Below the pieces are notes generated by a model. The model was given only the letters and a program-made list of their open reading frames with translations. It was not told the origin of the DNA and searched no databases. From positions 1 through 53,313 of the forward strand of contig NZ_JAUSPS010000021.1 in assembly GCF_030652775.1 (NCBI RefSeq): DNA of 53,313 bases. The letters run 5' to 3'. The DNA is from Acetobacterium sp. (GTDB taxonomy: Bacteria; Bacillota; Clostridia; Eubacteriales; Eubacteriaceae). This document shows, piece by piece, positions 35,370 to 44,804 of the stretch. The position numbers were made by a program, and so were the translations under genes. Numbering within the stretch: the stretch's first letter is position 1; each line of letters opens with the position of its first letter.

Positions 35370-38018
35370 ATGAAGAAAGAAATGTCAAAAACATATGATC
35401 CCAAAGAAGTAGAAGACAAAACCTATGCCAGTTGGCAGGAAAAGGGCTATTTCAAGCCGGAAGTCAATCCCGGCGGCAAACCCTTTACCATTGTGATGCC
35501 CCCTCCCAATATAACCGGACAGCTCCATATGGGACATGCCTTTGATGGTACCCTGCAGGATGTCTTGACCCGCTATAAACGAATGGATGGTTTTTCAGCC
35601 CTGTGGTTGCCAGGAACGGACCACGCCAGTATTGCCACTGAAGTCAAGGTCGTTGATAAGCTCCGCGAAGAAGAAGGAAAAACCAAACAGGACATCGGCC
35701 GGGAAGCCTATCTGGAACGGGCCTGGGACTGGGCGTTAACTTACAAAACCCGGATTACCGACCAGCTGAAAAAACTGGGCGCCTCCTGTGACTGGAGCCG
35801 GGAACGCTTTACCATGGATGAAGGTTGCAGCCAGGCCGTTAACGAAGCCTTTGTCAATCTTTATCAAAAAGGACTGATCTATAAGGGTAGCCGTATTATC
35901 AACTGGTGCACCACTTGTAAAACTGCGCTCTCCGAAGCTGAGGTGGAATATGCCGAACAGCAAGGCAATCTCTGGCACATCCGTTACCCGTTAACCGCGG
36001 GTGACAGCTATCTGGTGGTTGCCACCACCCGGCCCGAAACGATGCTGGGGGACAGTGGCGTAGCCGTTCATCCGGAAGATGAGCGTTATGCTCACCTGAT
36101 TGGTAAAACCGTGATGCTGCCTTTACTCGATAAAGAAATCATCATTGTTGCCGACGACTATGTCGACATGAACTTTGGAACCGGGGTGGTTAAAATGACT
36201 CCTGCCCATGATCCCAATGACTATGAGGTGGGACTGCGGCATAATCTGGAACAGATTCGGGTGCTTAACGATGATGGCACGATGAACGAGCTGGCCGGTA
36301 AATATGTCGGTATGGATCGCTATGACTGTCGCAAAGCGGTCGTTAAAGATCTGGAAGATTTAGGTCTGCTGGAAAAAATTGAAGAACATCAGCATAATGT
36401 CGGCGAATGCTACCGCTGCTCAACCACCGTGGAAACCATGACCTCCGAACAATGGTTTGTCAAAATGGAACCACTGGCTGGCCCGGCGCTGGATGCAGTA
36501 CGCAACCACGACACAGATTTCATTCCCGAGCGTTTTAACAAAATATACTACAATTGGTTGGAGAACATCAGAGACTGGTGTATTTCACGGCAATTGTGGT
36601 GGGGACATCGAATCCCTGCCTATTATTGCGATGATTGTGGGGAAATGATTGTTTCCAAGGAAGCTCCCGAAAGCTGTTTAAAATGTGGCAGTACGCATAT
36701 CACTCAGGATGAAGATGTTCTGGATACCTGGTTCAGTTCCGGTTTATGGCCTTTCTCGACACTGGGATGGCCGGAAAATACCGAAGATTTGAAAAAATTC
36801 TATCCGACCACCGTGCTGGTAACCGGTTATGATATTATCTTCTTCTGGGTTGCTCGAATGATCTTTATGGGTCTCTTCGAAATGGGCGAAACACCCTTTA
36901 AAGATGTCTATATTCATGGTCTGGTGCGGGATTCTCAAGGCCGAAAAATGAGCAAGTCATTAGGAAACGGTATCGATCCGCTGGAACTGATCGAAACCTA
37001 TAGTGCTGATGCCCTGCGCTTTACCATTATCACCGGTAATTCGGCCGGAAACGATATCCGTTGGCAGGATGAAAAAGTAGAATCCAGCCGTAATTTCCTG
37101 AACAAGATCTGGAATGCCGCCCGATTTGTGCTAATGAATCTTGATGAAGGTATTATGGACAAAAAAGAGACCGCCATCGCCAATCTGGAGAACACCGACA
37201 AATGGATTCTCAGCCGGATGAATACCATCGTTGCGGAAGTCAACCATAATATGAGCAAGTATGAACTGGGCATCGCCGCTTCAAAAATATATGATTTCGC
37301 CTGGAACGAATACTGTGACTGGTATATCGAGCTGGTTAAACCGCGCTTATACGGCGATGAAGAACAGACTAAGATCTCGGCTCAATACACCCTGAGAGTG
37401 GTATTGGATACGATCCTGCGGTTACTCCATCCCTTTACACCTTTTATTACCGAAGAGATCAACGGCTACCTGCCAGGCACAACTAGCGATATCATGGTAG
37501 CCCAATGGCCGCACTTTAATGAAGCCTATGTCTTCCCGGAAGATGAAAAGCAGGTGGAGTTTTTAATGGCCGCGATCCGCAGTATCCGGAATATCCGAGC
37601 TGAAATGGATGTGCCGAATTCGAAAAAGACGCAATTATTCCTGATTTGCAATAACCAGGAGCACCTGTCACTGATGGCGGACTCCCTCCATTATTTCCAG
37701 AAGCTGGCCTCGGTATCGACGATTCTGCCAATTACCAAAGCTGAAATCCAGGAAAACTATGTCTCCGCCGTGGTCGAAGATCTGGAAATCTACATCAATT
37801 TGGACGAGCTGGTCGACAAAGAAAAAGAAATCGCCCGTCTGGAAACTGAGAAAAAGAAATTACAGCAGGAAATTGATCGCATAACACAGAAACTGTCCAA
37901 CAAGGGTTTCACTGATAAAGCCCCGGAAAAGGTGGTCGAAATCGAACGGGACAAACAGAAGAAGTTCGTGGAAACCATGGGAAAAGTAGTGGAACGATTG
38001 GATTATTTCAAGAAATAG
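35370..38018 (+). CDS. valS: Valyl-tRNA synthetase
   Basis: Class I aminoacyl-tRNA synthetase, 882 residues. The HIGH-type motif is in [17 protein letters not shown], the editing domain has [19 protein letters not shown], the KMSKS motif is in [11 protein letters not shown], and the C-terminal coiled-coil arm ([17 protein letters not shown]) is typical of ValRS. AGCAGGTG stands before ATG 35370; ATG 35382 is an alternative. It is only 17 bases behind the glycosyltransferase gene, leaving no space for the T-box leader that often controls valS in Firmicutes. Confidence 0.96.
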   Translation: MKKEMSKTYDPKEVEDKTYASWQEKGYFKPEVNPGGKPFTIVMPPPNITGQLHMGHAFDGTLQDVLTRYKRMDGFSALWLPGTDHASIATEVKVVDKLREEEGKTKQDIGREAYLERAWDWALTYKTRITDQLKKLGASCDWSRERFTMDEGCSQAVNEAFVNLYQKGLIYKGSRIINWCTTCKTALSEAEVEYAEQQGNLWHIRYPLTAGDSYLVVATTRPETMLGDSGVAVHPEDERYAHLIGKTVMLPLLDKEIIIVADDYVDMNFGTGVVKMTPAHDPNDYEVGLRHNLEQIRVLNDDGTMNELAGKYVGMDRYDCRKAVVKDLEDLGLLEKIEEHQHNVGECYRCSTTVETMTSEQWFVKMEPLAGPALDAVRNHDTDFIPERFNKIYYNWLENIRDWCISRQLWWGHRIPAYYCDDCGEMIVSKEAPESCLKCGSTHITQDEDVLDTWFSSGLWPFSTLGWPENTEDLKKFYPTTVLVTGYDIIFFWVARMIFMGLFEMGETPFKDVYIHGLVRDSQGRKMSKSLGNGIDPLELIETYSADALRFTIITGNSAGNDIRWQDEKVESSRNFLNKIWNAARFVLMNLDEGIMDKKETAIANLENTDKWILSRMNTIVAEVNHNMSKYELGIAASKIYDFAWNEYCDWYIELVKPRLYGDEEQTKISAQYTLRVVLDTILRLLHPFTPFITEEINGYLPGTTSDIMVAQWPHFNEAYVFPEDEKQVEFLMAAIRSIRNIRAEMDVPNSKKTQLFLICNNQEHLSLMADSLHYFQKLASVSTILPITKAEIQENYVSAVVEDLEIYINLDELVDKEKEIARLETEKKKLQQEIDRITQKLSNKGFTDKAPEKVVEIERDKQKKFVETMGKVVERLDYFKK

Positions 38019-38064
38019 TGACGCGGTCGGGATTTTATCAAATATCAATTTTATAAGATCAACT

Positions 38065-38110
38065 AAAACCCAGAGCGGCTGTAGCTATTCAGCATTGCTC
38101 TGGGTTTTTT
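38065..38110 (+). terminator. Terminator after valS
   Basis: A perfect 12-bp stem (38065-38076 with 38097-38108), an inner GCTG/CAGC stem, and a T-run. Confidence 0.93.
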
Positions 38111-38140
38111 ATGAAACTCTTGTTTTGAGTAGGAGCACAC

Positions 38141-38785
38141 GTGACAGATAAAAATAAAAAATCACTGAGAATGGACTATCAAGCAATTTTTATAGAAGCC
38201 TATCATTTGATGGATGAAGCGATCATAGCGGGTAATTGTGGTGAATTATGTGGCTATCATTGTTGCCGCCGGAACGACGGCGACGGCAAGCGATTGGGCA
38301 TGTATCTATTACCCCTTGAATATGAATATATGCAATGTGCAGTCGTTACAGATTACGATCTTCACAGTCATCTACAGTACAATATACCCCCTAAAATCAA
38401 GAAATACTATTATATCTATTGTCATCTGGCCAAAGGTTGCTTGAGAGACCATCGTCCCATTCAATGCCGAACCTACCCCTTTGAACCCCATCTCGAAAAT
38501 GGTACCTTCTCTCTTGTGATTGAAAAAGAGCAGATTCATGGCTGTGTACTGATTGAACGCATCACAGAGTGGCGCCAGGCCTTTATCGATGGTGTTTTTA
38601 ATGGTTGGCTTGAACTGATGAAGATCCCAATCATAAAGTATAATATAGAATATTTTTCAAAGGAGCGAATCGCAGCCAATAACATTATGACACACTATAC
38701 TTCAAATGCCCATAAAACACCAGTAATAACGGATCTGGGCATCATTTTACATCAAAATCCCGGGAGGACAAATGACCTTATTTAG
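38141..38785 (+). CDS. YkgJ-like CxxC-rich putative metal-binding protein
   Basis: A 214-residue protein with CGELCGYHCCRR near residue 32 and a later CLRD...CRTYPFEPHL segment. The Cys arrangement resembles the putative zinc/iron-chelating YkgJ family, where clustered cysteines are thought to hold a metal or Fe-S centre; function is unknown. GTG 38141 follows AGGAG by 5 bases; ATG 38171 is a possible internal start. It begins just after the valS terminator and its last 14 bases overlap the start of the XRE-type regulator, so the two are coupled. Confidence 0.7.
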   Translation: MTDKNKKSLRMDYQAIFIEAYHLMDEAIIAGNCGELCGYHCCRRNDGDGKRLGMYLLPLEYEYMQCAVVTDYDLHSHLQYNIPPKIKKYYYIYCHLAKGCLRDHRPIQCRTYPFEPHLENGTFSLVIEKEQIHGCVLIERITEWRQAFIDGVFNGWLELMKIPIIKYNIEYFSKERIAANNIMTHYTSNAHKTPVITDLGIILHQNPGRTNDLI

Positions 38786-40235
38786 CAAAAGAATTGCAGA
38801 ACTAATTATTGAGAGTGGTGAAACCGTTCAGTCGTTGGCAGAAATTGGTGGCATTAATCGAACCACCTTGCAACGTATAAAATCTGGCGAGCGACTGCCA
38901 ACCGCAGAATTTTTCGGCAATATGAGTCGGGCACTGCGGCTTTCTCCAGTCGAACAGGATGAACTTTCAACCCTACTTGAAATTGCCCGGGTAGGGGAGA
39001 CGATAAGCTATAGCCGGAGGCAGATCTTTGAGCTCATTGAGATGATTTCCGAACTCACTGAATATAAGATTCCCTTTTCAAAAGAAGTCGACCTAAAAAA
39101 GAGCGTCTTAGAAAATCATGAATCCGGCAAAAACGTCAGGATATTCTCTGGTCAAATGGCTGTTTTGAACATTATCGAAAACAGTATTGATCAGGAACTT
39201 TTTTCTGCCGCCAAACCAGACATTAAATTATGCATTCCCAATACCGAAAGAAAGGTTTACGACTATATTTTCCAGCAAATGATGGGTAATAATAAAAAAC
39301 TGAACCTTCAGGATGTGCTGGGAATCAGAAAAATCGCCACTGGCAATGAGCCAAATGAGGCTTTAGCGGCGCTCCGTCATTTGATTGCTCTTTCGCTACT
39401 GGAAAATGTTAACTATCGTTCTAATTATTACTATTTATCACCTCAAAACCAGACCGGAGCCCAATTAACTGCGCTATTTCCTTATTTTATTATCACTTCA
39501 GAACGGGTAATCACCATCTCTGCTGATTTTAGTCAGGCGATTTTGTATCAGGATAATGCTTTTATTGATTTATACACCGTAGAATTTAATCGATTATCTG
39601 CCGAATCCCATACCTATATTGAAGAAAGCGATGATTTATTTCGAGTGTATACCCTGGAAAAAGTCCGCCAGTTGAAACACGTGGTCGAGCCCTTACCCTG
39701 CTTTGCTTACTATATTGACAGGGAACTGCTGGAAGCAAAAATGAATAAGAGTTTCCCATATTATAAACCTTTACTGGAGGCGGCCGTAAACCATTACGAC
39801 AACATCAGAAGAGAAAACCCGAACATTATAAATGTATTTTCGCTAAAAAATCTCGAGCAGTTTATGCGGGATGGGAGCGTATCCTTTCCTGAAGATGTGT
39901 ATCATGTTTTAACTCCTGCCGAGTGCTTGCGCCTGGTTCGATTGGTCCGGGATGATCTAGCCAACGATCGCCGGGATTTTTATGCCATTGATGATGAGCA
40001 GATTTTTATGAATGGCTCCACCGAGTTTTCCAATGAACAAGATCTCATTCGACTGATTCTGCATTACCACAAAAATAATCAGCTTGTCTTTAAAGCAATC
40101 GAAATTTATGAACCCAGCGTTGTCGCCGCCTTTGATGACTTTTTTACCAGTCTGATAAAAAGTAAGTATATTTTATCAAAAGAAAAAACCCTTGCTGAAC
40201 TGGATCGATTATTGCTGCTTTGTGAATCCCTTTAA
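38772..40235 (+). CDS. XRE-type regulator with long uncharacterised C-terminal region
   Basis: 487 residues. Residues about 5-60 form a helix-turn-helix: LIIESGETVQSLAEIGGINRT in shortened form, TLQRIKSGERLPTAEFFGNMSRAL. The remaining 400 or so residues have no motif I recognise; they look soluble and are rich in Leu, Asp and Glu, with no membrane segments. GGGAGGAC precedes the ATG, which lies inside the end of the YkgJ-like gene. The coupling suggests that the two act together, the small Cys-rich partner perhaps as a sensor; this is inference. Confidence 0.75.
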   Translation: MTLFSKRIAELIIESGETVQSLAEIGGINRTTLQRIKSGERLPTAEFFGNMSRALRLSPVEQDELSTLLEIARVGETISYSRRQIFELIEMISELTEYKIPFSKEVDLKKSVLENHESGKNVRIFSGQMAVLNIIENSIDQELFSAAKPDIKLCIPNTERKVYDYIFQQMMGNNKKLNLQDVLGIRKIATGNEPNEALAALRHLIALSLLENVNYRSNYYYLSPQNQTGAQLTALFPYFIITSERVITISADFSQAILYQDNAFIDLYTVEFNRLSAESHTYIEESDDLFRVYTLEKVRQLKHVVEPLPCFAYYIDRELLEAKMNKSFPYYKPLLEAAVNHYDNIRRENPNIINVFSLKNLEQFMRDGSVSFPEDVYHVLTPAECLRLVRLVRDDLANDRRDFYAIDDEQIFMNGSTEFSNEQDLIRLILHYHKNNQLVFKAIEIYEPSVVAAFDDFFTSLIKSKYILSKEKTLAELDRLLLLCESL

Positions 40236-40264
40236 CTAGAGACAGCTAATTTCTCAAAAAATAA

Positions 40265-40305
40265 AAACAAAGTCATGGATTTAATTATAATCCATGACTT
40301 TGTTT
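40265..40305 (-). terminator. Hairpin terminator between converging genes
   Basis: A perfect 17-bp stem (40265-40281 with 40289-40305), 7-nt loop. On the minus strand it is followed by a T-rich run and so ends the ABC transporter operon; on the plus strand only TTT follows, so it may also partly end the regulator transcript. Confidence 0.88.
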
Positions 40306-40349
40306 ACGTCTGCAAAATATAATCGTTATTGCGATCTCGTTTCGTCCCA

Positions 40350-41009
40350 CTATCGAACTATTTCAGTTCTTTTTTGATAGCCGCGGACGACACAAGAAAG
40401 GCTGAAACAAATCACAAAATAACCGACTGCCAGTAATGCAAAAATCATAAAGACCTCTGGTGTTGTGGTATATCGTCCCATAACAACGAATCCGCTGCGG
40501 GTATACTCAGGAATCGCAACGACCTGTAAAAATGATGTGTCTTTAACGGTCGTAATAACCTGCGACAACAGGGAAGGGATAATACTTTTAAAACATTGCG
40601 GGAGCACAATGAACATCAATGTTTGGATTAGCGTAAACCCTTGGGATTTGGCAGCTTCAAATTGTCCTTCGGCAACAGAATTTAAACCACCACGGACAAT
40701 TTCAGCAAGAACCGCTGAGGTATATAATGTCAAGGCTAGCGCACCGCGAATAACAATGGTACCATATGGAATCATAAAACAACATACGAGAATCCAAAGC
40801 AATAACGGTGTATTTCGAAACATTTCAATATAGAATCCGGCTAATTTACCTAAAACCCGTTTTTCGTAGGTTCGCAGCAAGGCCAGGATGGTACCGAAAA
40901 GGATTGAGATCATGACAACTGACACTGAAAGCGTCAAGGTTAACGCCATTCCTTTGGCTAAAAACTCAACGTTTGAAGGCGTAAAGACATTTTGAAAAAC
41001 TTCTAGCAT
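40350..41009 (-). CDS. Polar amino acid ABC transporter permease
   Basis: 219-residue inner-membrane permease of the His/Glu/Gln (HisMQ) family with about five hydrophobic segments. FRNTPLLLWI near residue 65 is a family hallmark, and the EAA loop contacting the ATPase reads EGQFEAAKSQGFTLIQTLMFIVLPQ. It is the last gene of the leftward operon and overlaps the preceding permease gene by 7 bases. The second permease in the pair forms the heterodimer. Substrate is probably glutamate, aspartate, glutamine or a similar amino acid. Confidence 0.9.
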   Translation of the reverse strand: MLEVFQNVFTPSNVEFLAKGMALTLTLSVSVVMISILFGTILALLRTYEKRVLGKLAGFYIEMFRNTPLLLWILVCCFMIPYGTIVIRGALALTLYTSAVLAEIVRGGLNSVAEGQFEAAKSQGFTLIQTLMFIVLPQCFKSIIPSLLSQVITTVKDTSFLQVVAIPEYTRSGFVVMGRYTTTPEVFMIFALLAVGYFVICFSLSCVVRGYQKRTEIVR

Positions 41010-41725
41010 GTAACCGCCTCCTCACTTGGATCAAAGGGAATACGGGCTGTGTCCTTGTGCTTGAGACGTTCTTCGTATTTTCTTGCCCAGGTTGCCAATG
41101 GGAAACAGAGCATAAAATATAAAAAACCGGCAAATACATAGGATGGACCATAATCCAGACTGGACGATGCCCAGGAATCGGCCACATACATGAGATCAAA
41201 ACCTGATATCATTGCCAGGACTGAAGTGTTTTTAATCAGGTTGACTGCCTGATTTGTGAGCGGTGGGAGAACAATTTTAATGGTCTGCGGTAGGATGATA
41301 TAGCGCATATATTGGATATAAGTAAAACCCTGGGACTTTGCGGCTTCGACTTGTCCCACTGAGATTGACGTAATTCCGGTTTTGACGACCTCAGAAACAT
41401 AAGCACCATGATAAATACCCACCCCTAAAACACCAATTACAAACACACTTAGCCGTAATCCGGCAATTGCCAGACCATTGTACATAAAGAAAACCTGTAT
41501 AACCAGGGGAGTGTTTTGAAAGAACTCAACATAAACCCTTGCTAGCCCCCGCATTACTTTATTGTTTGAAGTTGAGATAACGCCAAAAATAATACCCAGA
41601 ACAAGAGCAAGGATTAAGGCGAGGGCTGCGACCTCAATTGTTCGCAGAAACCCTTCGCCAAACATTTGCCATTCTCCAAACATCTTCTCCCAACGCCATA
41701 AGGCAAAAGGATTAGAACTTTTCAT
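41003..41725 (-). CDS. Polar amino acid ABC transporter permease
   Basis: 240-residue permease homologous to its downstream neighbour, with FQNTPLVIQVFF and the EAA loop VGQVEAAKSQGFTYIQYMRYIILPQ. Several hydrophobic segments start near residue 27. The start abuts the lipoprotein gene stop (1-base overlap), so translation is coupled. Together with the other permease it forms the membrane channel of the importer. Confidence 0.9.
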   Translation of the reverse strand: MKSSNPFALWRWEKMFGEWQMFGEGFLRTIEVAALALILALVLGIIFGVISTSNNKVMRGLARVYVEFFQNTPLVIQVFFMYNGLAIAGLRLSVFVIGVLGVGIYHGAYVSEVVKTGITSISVGQVEAAKSQGFTYIQYMRYIILPQTIKIVLPPLTNQAVNLIKNTSVLAMISGFDLMYVADSWASSSLDYGPSYVFAGFLYFMLCFPLATWARKYEERLKHKDTARIPFDPSEEAVTC

Positions 41726-42531
41726 TAATAATTAAGTCCCCATTTTGTGATTAGACCTTCAATAGTGCCATCTTTGAGCCAACCGTTGATATAGCCGTCA
41801 ACCGCTTCTGTAAGGGCTAAACTGTCGAGCTTTGAGGTCACACCATATTGTTGTGGCGAGAATCGATCTGGTAAAATCATCGTTGAGTCATCGACGTAGC
41901 CACCAAGGATTGATCCATCAACACAGAAAGCATTAACGCGTCCGGAGTCTAATGCAGCCTTGATTTCTGGGTAGGTCGCATATTCTGAGAATGATACGGT
42001 AATCCCCAGTTCATCGGCTACTTTTTTAACTGCTTCTTTAGATGTAGCGCTTTGAGCAACACCGATCGCTGCGCCATTCATGTCGGCAAGACCTTTGTAA
42101 CCGGCATCTTTTTTAACTAACAGTCCGACCGCATCTTCATAATAAGGGGTCGAGAAGTTATAGGTTAATTTTCGTTCGTCGGTAATCGTGAACGTTGCAA
42201 TGACGAGATCAACTTCACCATTGTCAAGTAATGGACCACGAGTTTTAGCGGTTACTGGTGTTAATTCATAAGCATTTTCATCACCAAGAATTTTACCTGC
42301 TAAAAGTTTGACAATATCAATTTCAAAACCTTCGATTTCACCGGTTGCCGTGTTTCGAAGTCCGAAGTTTGGAACGTCTTCTTTAACACCAACTCTTAAA
42401 ACACCGGCCTTAACGACTGAATCAAGACTGCCATCGGTAGTAGCAGTATCCTTTGAACCAGTTGAAGACGAACAGGCTGCCAAAGTAAACACCAGGCATA
42501 AAATAAGCAGAGCAGAGAGTACCTTTTTCAT
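41725..42531 (-). CDS. Amino acid ABC transporter substrate-binding lipoprotein
   Basis: 268 residues with a lipoprotein signal peptide (MKKVLSALLILCLVFTLAAC, lipobox LAAC, Cys about 20) and a family 3 solute-binding domain: GVLRVGVKEDVPNFGLRN, GFEIDIVKLLAGKIL, DLVIATFTITDERK and GVAQSATSKEAV. It resembles aspartate/glutamate binders of the PEB1 type. The start at 42531 has AGGAGG 9 bases upstream; the ATG at 42537 is only 3 bases away. After export it would sit on the outer face of the membrane and feed the permeases. Confidence 0.92.
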   Translation of the reverse strand: MKKVLSALLILCLVFTLAACSSSTGSKDTATTDGSLDSVVKAGVLRVGVKEDVPNFGLRNTATGEIEGFEIDIVKLLAGKILGDENAYELTPVTAKTRGPLLDNGEVDLVIATFTITDERKLTYNFSTPYYEDAVGLLVKKDAGYKGLADMNGAAIGVAQSATSKEAVKKVADELGITVSFSEYATYPEIKAALDSGRVNAFCVDGSILGGYVDDSTMILPDRFSPQQYGVTSKLDSLALTEAVDGYINGWLKDGTIEGLITKWGLNY

Positions 42532-42590
42532 AATCATTTTCCTCCTAATTATAATAATTATAATACCTAATATCGTTGTGATATTAGAAA

Positions 42591-43313
42591 TTAACGCAAG
42601 ATCTTACTGAGAAAAAGCTTCGTTCGCTCCTCCGAAGGATTTTCAAAGAAATGTTCCGGTTTTCCTTCTTCCACAATCCGGCCTTCATCCATAAAGATGA
42701 CCCGATCGGCAACAACCCGGGCAAAACCCATTTCGTGGGTAACAACCACCATGGTGATATTCTCTTTTGATAATTTGATCATGACATCAAGCACTTCTTG
42801 AACGGTTTCCGGATCAAGCGCCGATGTCGGTTCATCAAAGAGTATGATCTTTCGTTCGGTTGCCAGGGCTCTGGCAATGGCTACACGTTGTTGTTGTCCA
42901 CCGGATAAGGTTGACGGGTAAGCATTTTCCTTTTCACTCAGACCAACAGTTGCTAAGTATTTTCGTGCTTTTTTGATGGCTTCTTCTTTTGTAAGTTTTT
43001 GTAGTTTTATCGGTGCCAGGGTCAAATTTTCCAACACTGTTTTATGAGGATACAAGTTGAAACTCTGAAATACCATGGCCGATGTTCGCCGAACCAGCTG
43101 AATTTTATTTTTTTGCGTGAGTTCTTCACCATCGATAATAACCTGTCCCGAAGTGGGTGCTTCTAAAAAATTCATGCACCGAACGGTGGTGCTCTTACCA
43201 GAACCTGACGGCCCGATAATGACTAATTTTTCGCCTTCTGCTACGGTTAGGTTGATATCTTTCAGCACATGGTGGTCACCAAAATATTTATTTACTTCTT
43301 GAAGTTTAATCAA
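42591..43313 (-). CDS. Amino acid ABC transporter ATP-binding protein
   Basis: 240-residue ATPase of the GlnQ type. Walker [10 protein letters not shown] is near residue 34, the Q-loop is in [17 protein letters not shown], the signature is [15 protein letters not shown], Walker [15 protein letters not shown], and the switch His is in VTHEMGFA. Start TTG 43313 has GGAGG 8 bases before it. It is the first gene of the operon, with the lipoprotein gene starting 59 bases after its stop. Transcription starts at a promoter about 130 bases upstream, through a hairpin-containing leader. Confidence 0.93.
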   Translation of the reverse strand: MIKLQEVNKYFGDHHVLKDINLTVAEGEKLVIIGPSGSGKSTTVRCMNFLEAPTSGQVIIDGEELTQKNKIQLVRRTSAMVFQSFNLYPHKTVLENLTLAPIKLQKLTKEEAIKKARKYLATVGLSEKENAYPSTLSGGQQQRVAIARALATERKIILFDEPTSALDPETVQEVLDVMIKLSKENITMVVVTHEMGFARVVADRVIFMDEGRIVEEGKPEHFFENPSEERTKLFLSKILR

Positions 43314-43346
43314 TTATTCTTCCTCCAAATCTAATGTCAATAAGCC

Positions 43347-43397
43347 AAAAAAAGAACTTCCATAAAATATACGCATTGTGATATAGTATATTTGAAG
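43347..43397 (-). promoter_or_regulatory. Attenuator-like hairpin in the ABC operon leader
   Basis: On the minus strand CTTC plus AAATATA (43397-43387) can pair with TATATTT plus GAAG (43371-43357), followed by TTCTTTTTTT. This looks like a weak AT-rich terminator between the promoter and the first gene. A second possible pairing joins CTAATGT with ACATTAG on either side of it. Confidence 0.4.
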
Positions 43398-43442
43398 CTC
43401 CATTGCTACATTAGGTTTCTTTTAATAAAATGCCTTTTATCA

Positions 43443-43471
43443 ATAATATTATGAAGCCGAGCTTTTGTCAA
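43443..43471 (-). promoter_or_regulatory. Promoter of the amino acid ABC transporter operon
   Basis: On the minus strand TTGACA (43471-43466), 17-bp spacer, TATTAT (43448-43443). The leader to the TTG start codon is about 120 nt. Confidence 0.75.
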
Positions 43472-43618
43472 GGGTTTTCAAAATACAGCGTATAATTACA
43501 AACGTCAATGTTGAAAAGAACTGAATAAGATGCGAAGTCATTTTATATGCATAAATAATTTGATTTAAGAGCGGGCGTTTAGAGATTCGGATTGTTTTAT
43601 CGCGAACTTGATATTAGT

Positions 43619-43647
43619 TTGGCGTATTTTGAATTGATATTTAAAAT
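43619..43647 (+). promoter_or_regulatory. Possible promoter of the Tad1-like gene
   Basis: TTGGCG (43619-43624), 17-bp spacer, TAAAAT (43642-43647). A separate TATAAT at 43692-43697 has no -35. The rest of the 423-base divergent gap (43314-43736) shows, besides the leftward promoter and leader, nothing I can identify. Confidence 0.4.
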
Positions 43648-43736
43648 GTAGATACTTATTGCATAAGCTATTTTGTTTTGGGTATAAACAGTATAATCAA
43701 ATAAAACCTATACTTGTATGGAAAGAAGGTGGAAAA

Positions 43737-44102
43737 ATGGGCGAAAAAATAACAACAGTTCAGTACAAAGGCAATTTAAATGAGGTTTATCGAGTCGCTG
43801 AAAAGGGCGTCGGCAATGACTATCGCGAATACATCATTCGTACCAAAGAAGACGATCCAGTTGAACTTGCCAGAATTAAGTTTCAAAAAGGGGTGCGACA
43901 CGAACCGGAATCAGAAGTGGGCGTGATCGATTCTGATTTGCTTGAGATTGTCAGAGATCGCTTAAAGTTGTTCCAGGAAGGTGAATTTGAATGTACTGAA
44001 AATGCGATGGCGTTAGTTCATATTGAAACCGCTATTATGTGGCTAAACCGTCGGGTGGAAGATCGGATCAAACGTGAGGTCATCGGAACCCATAAGAAAT
44101 AA
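43737..44102 (+). CDS. Tad1/Acb2-like protein (putative nucleotide-sponge family), chromosomal
   Basis: 121 residues in two parts. The first 52 or so look beta-rich (LNEVYRVAEKGVGNDYREYIIRT, shortened, then ELARIKFQKG). The last 58 form a predicted helical hairpin: DLLEIVRDRLKLFQEG (67-82), turn EFECTEN, helix ALVHIETAIMWLNRRVEDRIKR, ending EVIGTH (117-119 GTH). This closely resembles many phage proteins with an FQ.GP...DLLAIV.DRL..FQ.G...EN..AL..LE.A..WL..RT.DR..RGVEGTH pattern, which I associate from memory with the beta-sandwich plus helical-hairpin Tad1 (anti-Thoeris) and Acb2 families. ATG 43737 follows AAGGTGG; an upstream start at 43659 adds 26 unlike residues. No phage genes are nearby. 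Confidence 0.55.
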   Translation: MGEKITTVQYKGNLNEVYRVAEKGVGNDYREYIIRTKEDDPVELARIKFQKGVRHEPESEVGVIDSDLLEIVRDRLKLFQEGEFECTENAMALVHIETAIMWLNRRVEDRIKREVIGTHKK

Positions 44103-44125
44103 ATTAATGTGAAGATTCTAAACAA

Positions 44126-44175
44126 AAAAAGGTTTGGCCATGGGAGTCAGAAATAACCAGATGGCGAACCTTTTT
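44126..44175. terminator. Bidirectional terminator between converging genes
   Basis: AAAAAGGTT (44126-44134) pairs with AACCTTTTT (44167-44175), with an inner GCCAT/ATGGC stem (44137-44141 with 44161-44165) and a 19-nt loop. T-runs follow on both strands, so it serves both the Tad1-like gene and the leftward DUF4364 gene. Confidence 0.8.
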
Positions 44176-44197
44176 AATGTTCCAGCATTGGAATTAA

Positions 44198-44719
44198 TCA
44201 GGTTAACAGATTTAACACTGATGAATAAAGATCCTGGGTATTTTCTTTCCAGCGATTACAGATGTCTAGCGCCAGCTTTAATGTGGGAGCATTTAATGAG
44301 ATTTCCATCAGGACAATATTATTCTCGTGAAGTTTTAATTCAACGAGATAATCAGTTTCTCCTAATTTCTGGTAGTTTGCAGTAATTTTTACTTCCTTGA
44401 AGATCTTTTCCCGGTTTTCCTTAAGATAAAGATCGATCATATCGGTAATATAAGCCGGTATTTTATTGCAAAAGAGCTTTAGTGCTTCTTTACCCATCGC
44501 TGACAAGGTGAGCACTGACTTTCCATCATAATCCAGCACCGAAAGAAATTCATCTTTGATCAGATCATCAATATATAATTGAATATCAAAATAACCAATC
44601 TGTAAATTTTCGATAATTATCAGGGCGACCTGTTCCCGGGTTAATGAGGTTTTGATTTTTTTTAATACATAGAGTATGATCAGTTTATCCTCAGCCTGCT
44701 GTTCAGAATTAAAGAGCAT
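44198..44719 (-). CDS. DUF4364 family protein
   Basis: 173 residues, starting MLFNSEQQAEDKLIILYVLKKI. It matches from memory the clostridial DUF4364 family: an N-terminal winged-helix-like part (SLTREQVALIIIENLQIGYFDIQ, shortened; IDDLIKDEFLSVLDYDGKSVLTLSAMG), then a beta-rich part. A regulatory role is likely from the winged helix, but the function is unknown. ATG 44719 has AAAGGTGGTGG upstream; longer upstream starts would overlap the divergent gene's promoter area. It is divergent from the QueG-like gene with 85 bases between them. Confidence 0.78.
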   Translation of the reverse strand: MLFNSEQQAEDKLIILYVLKKIKTSLTREQVALIIIENLQIGYFDIQLYIDDLIKDEFLSVLDYDGKSVLTLSAMGKEALKLFCNKIPAYITDMIDLYLKENREKIFKEVKITANYQKLGETDYLVELKLHENNIVLMEISLNAPTLKLALDICNRWKENTQDLYSSVLNLLT

Positions 44720-44804
44720 GAATACCACCACCTTTGTTTTGCTATGAGTATTGTAACATATCAATGGATCAATTTCCCTATTTCTATGTAAAAAAGAGGA
44801 AAAA

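Noticed and set aside
44134-44385. Plus-strand frame of 83 codons after the Tad1-like gene
   Set aside because: It lies over a bidirectional terminator and the 3' part of the well-formed leftward DUF4364 gene, and has no ribosome binding site.
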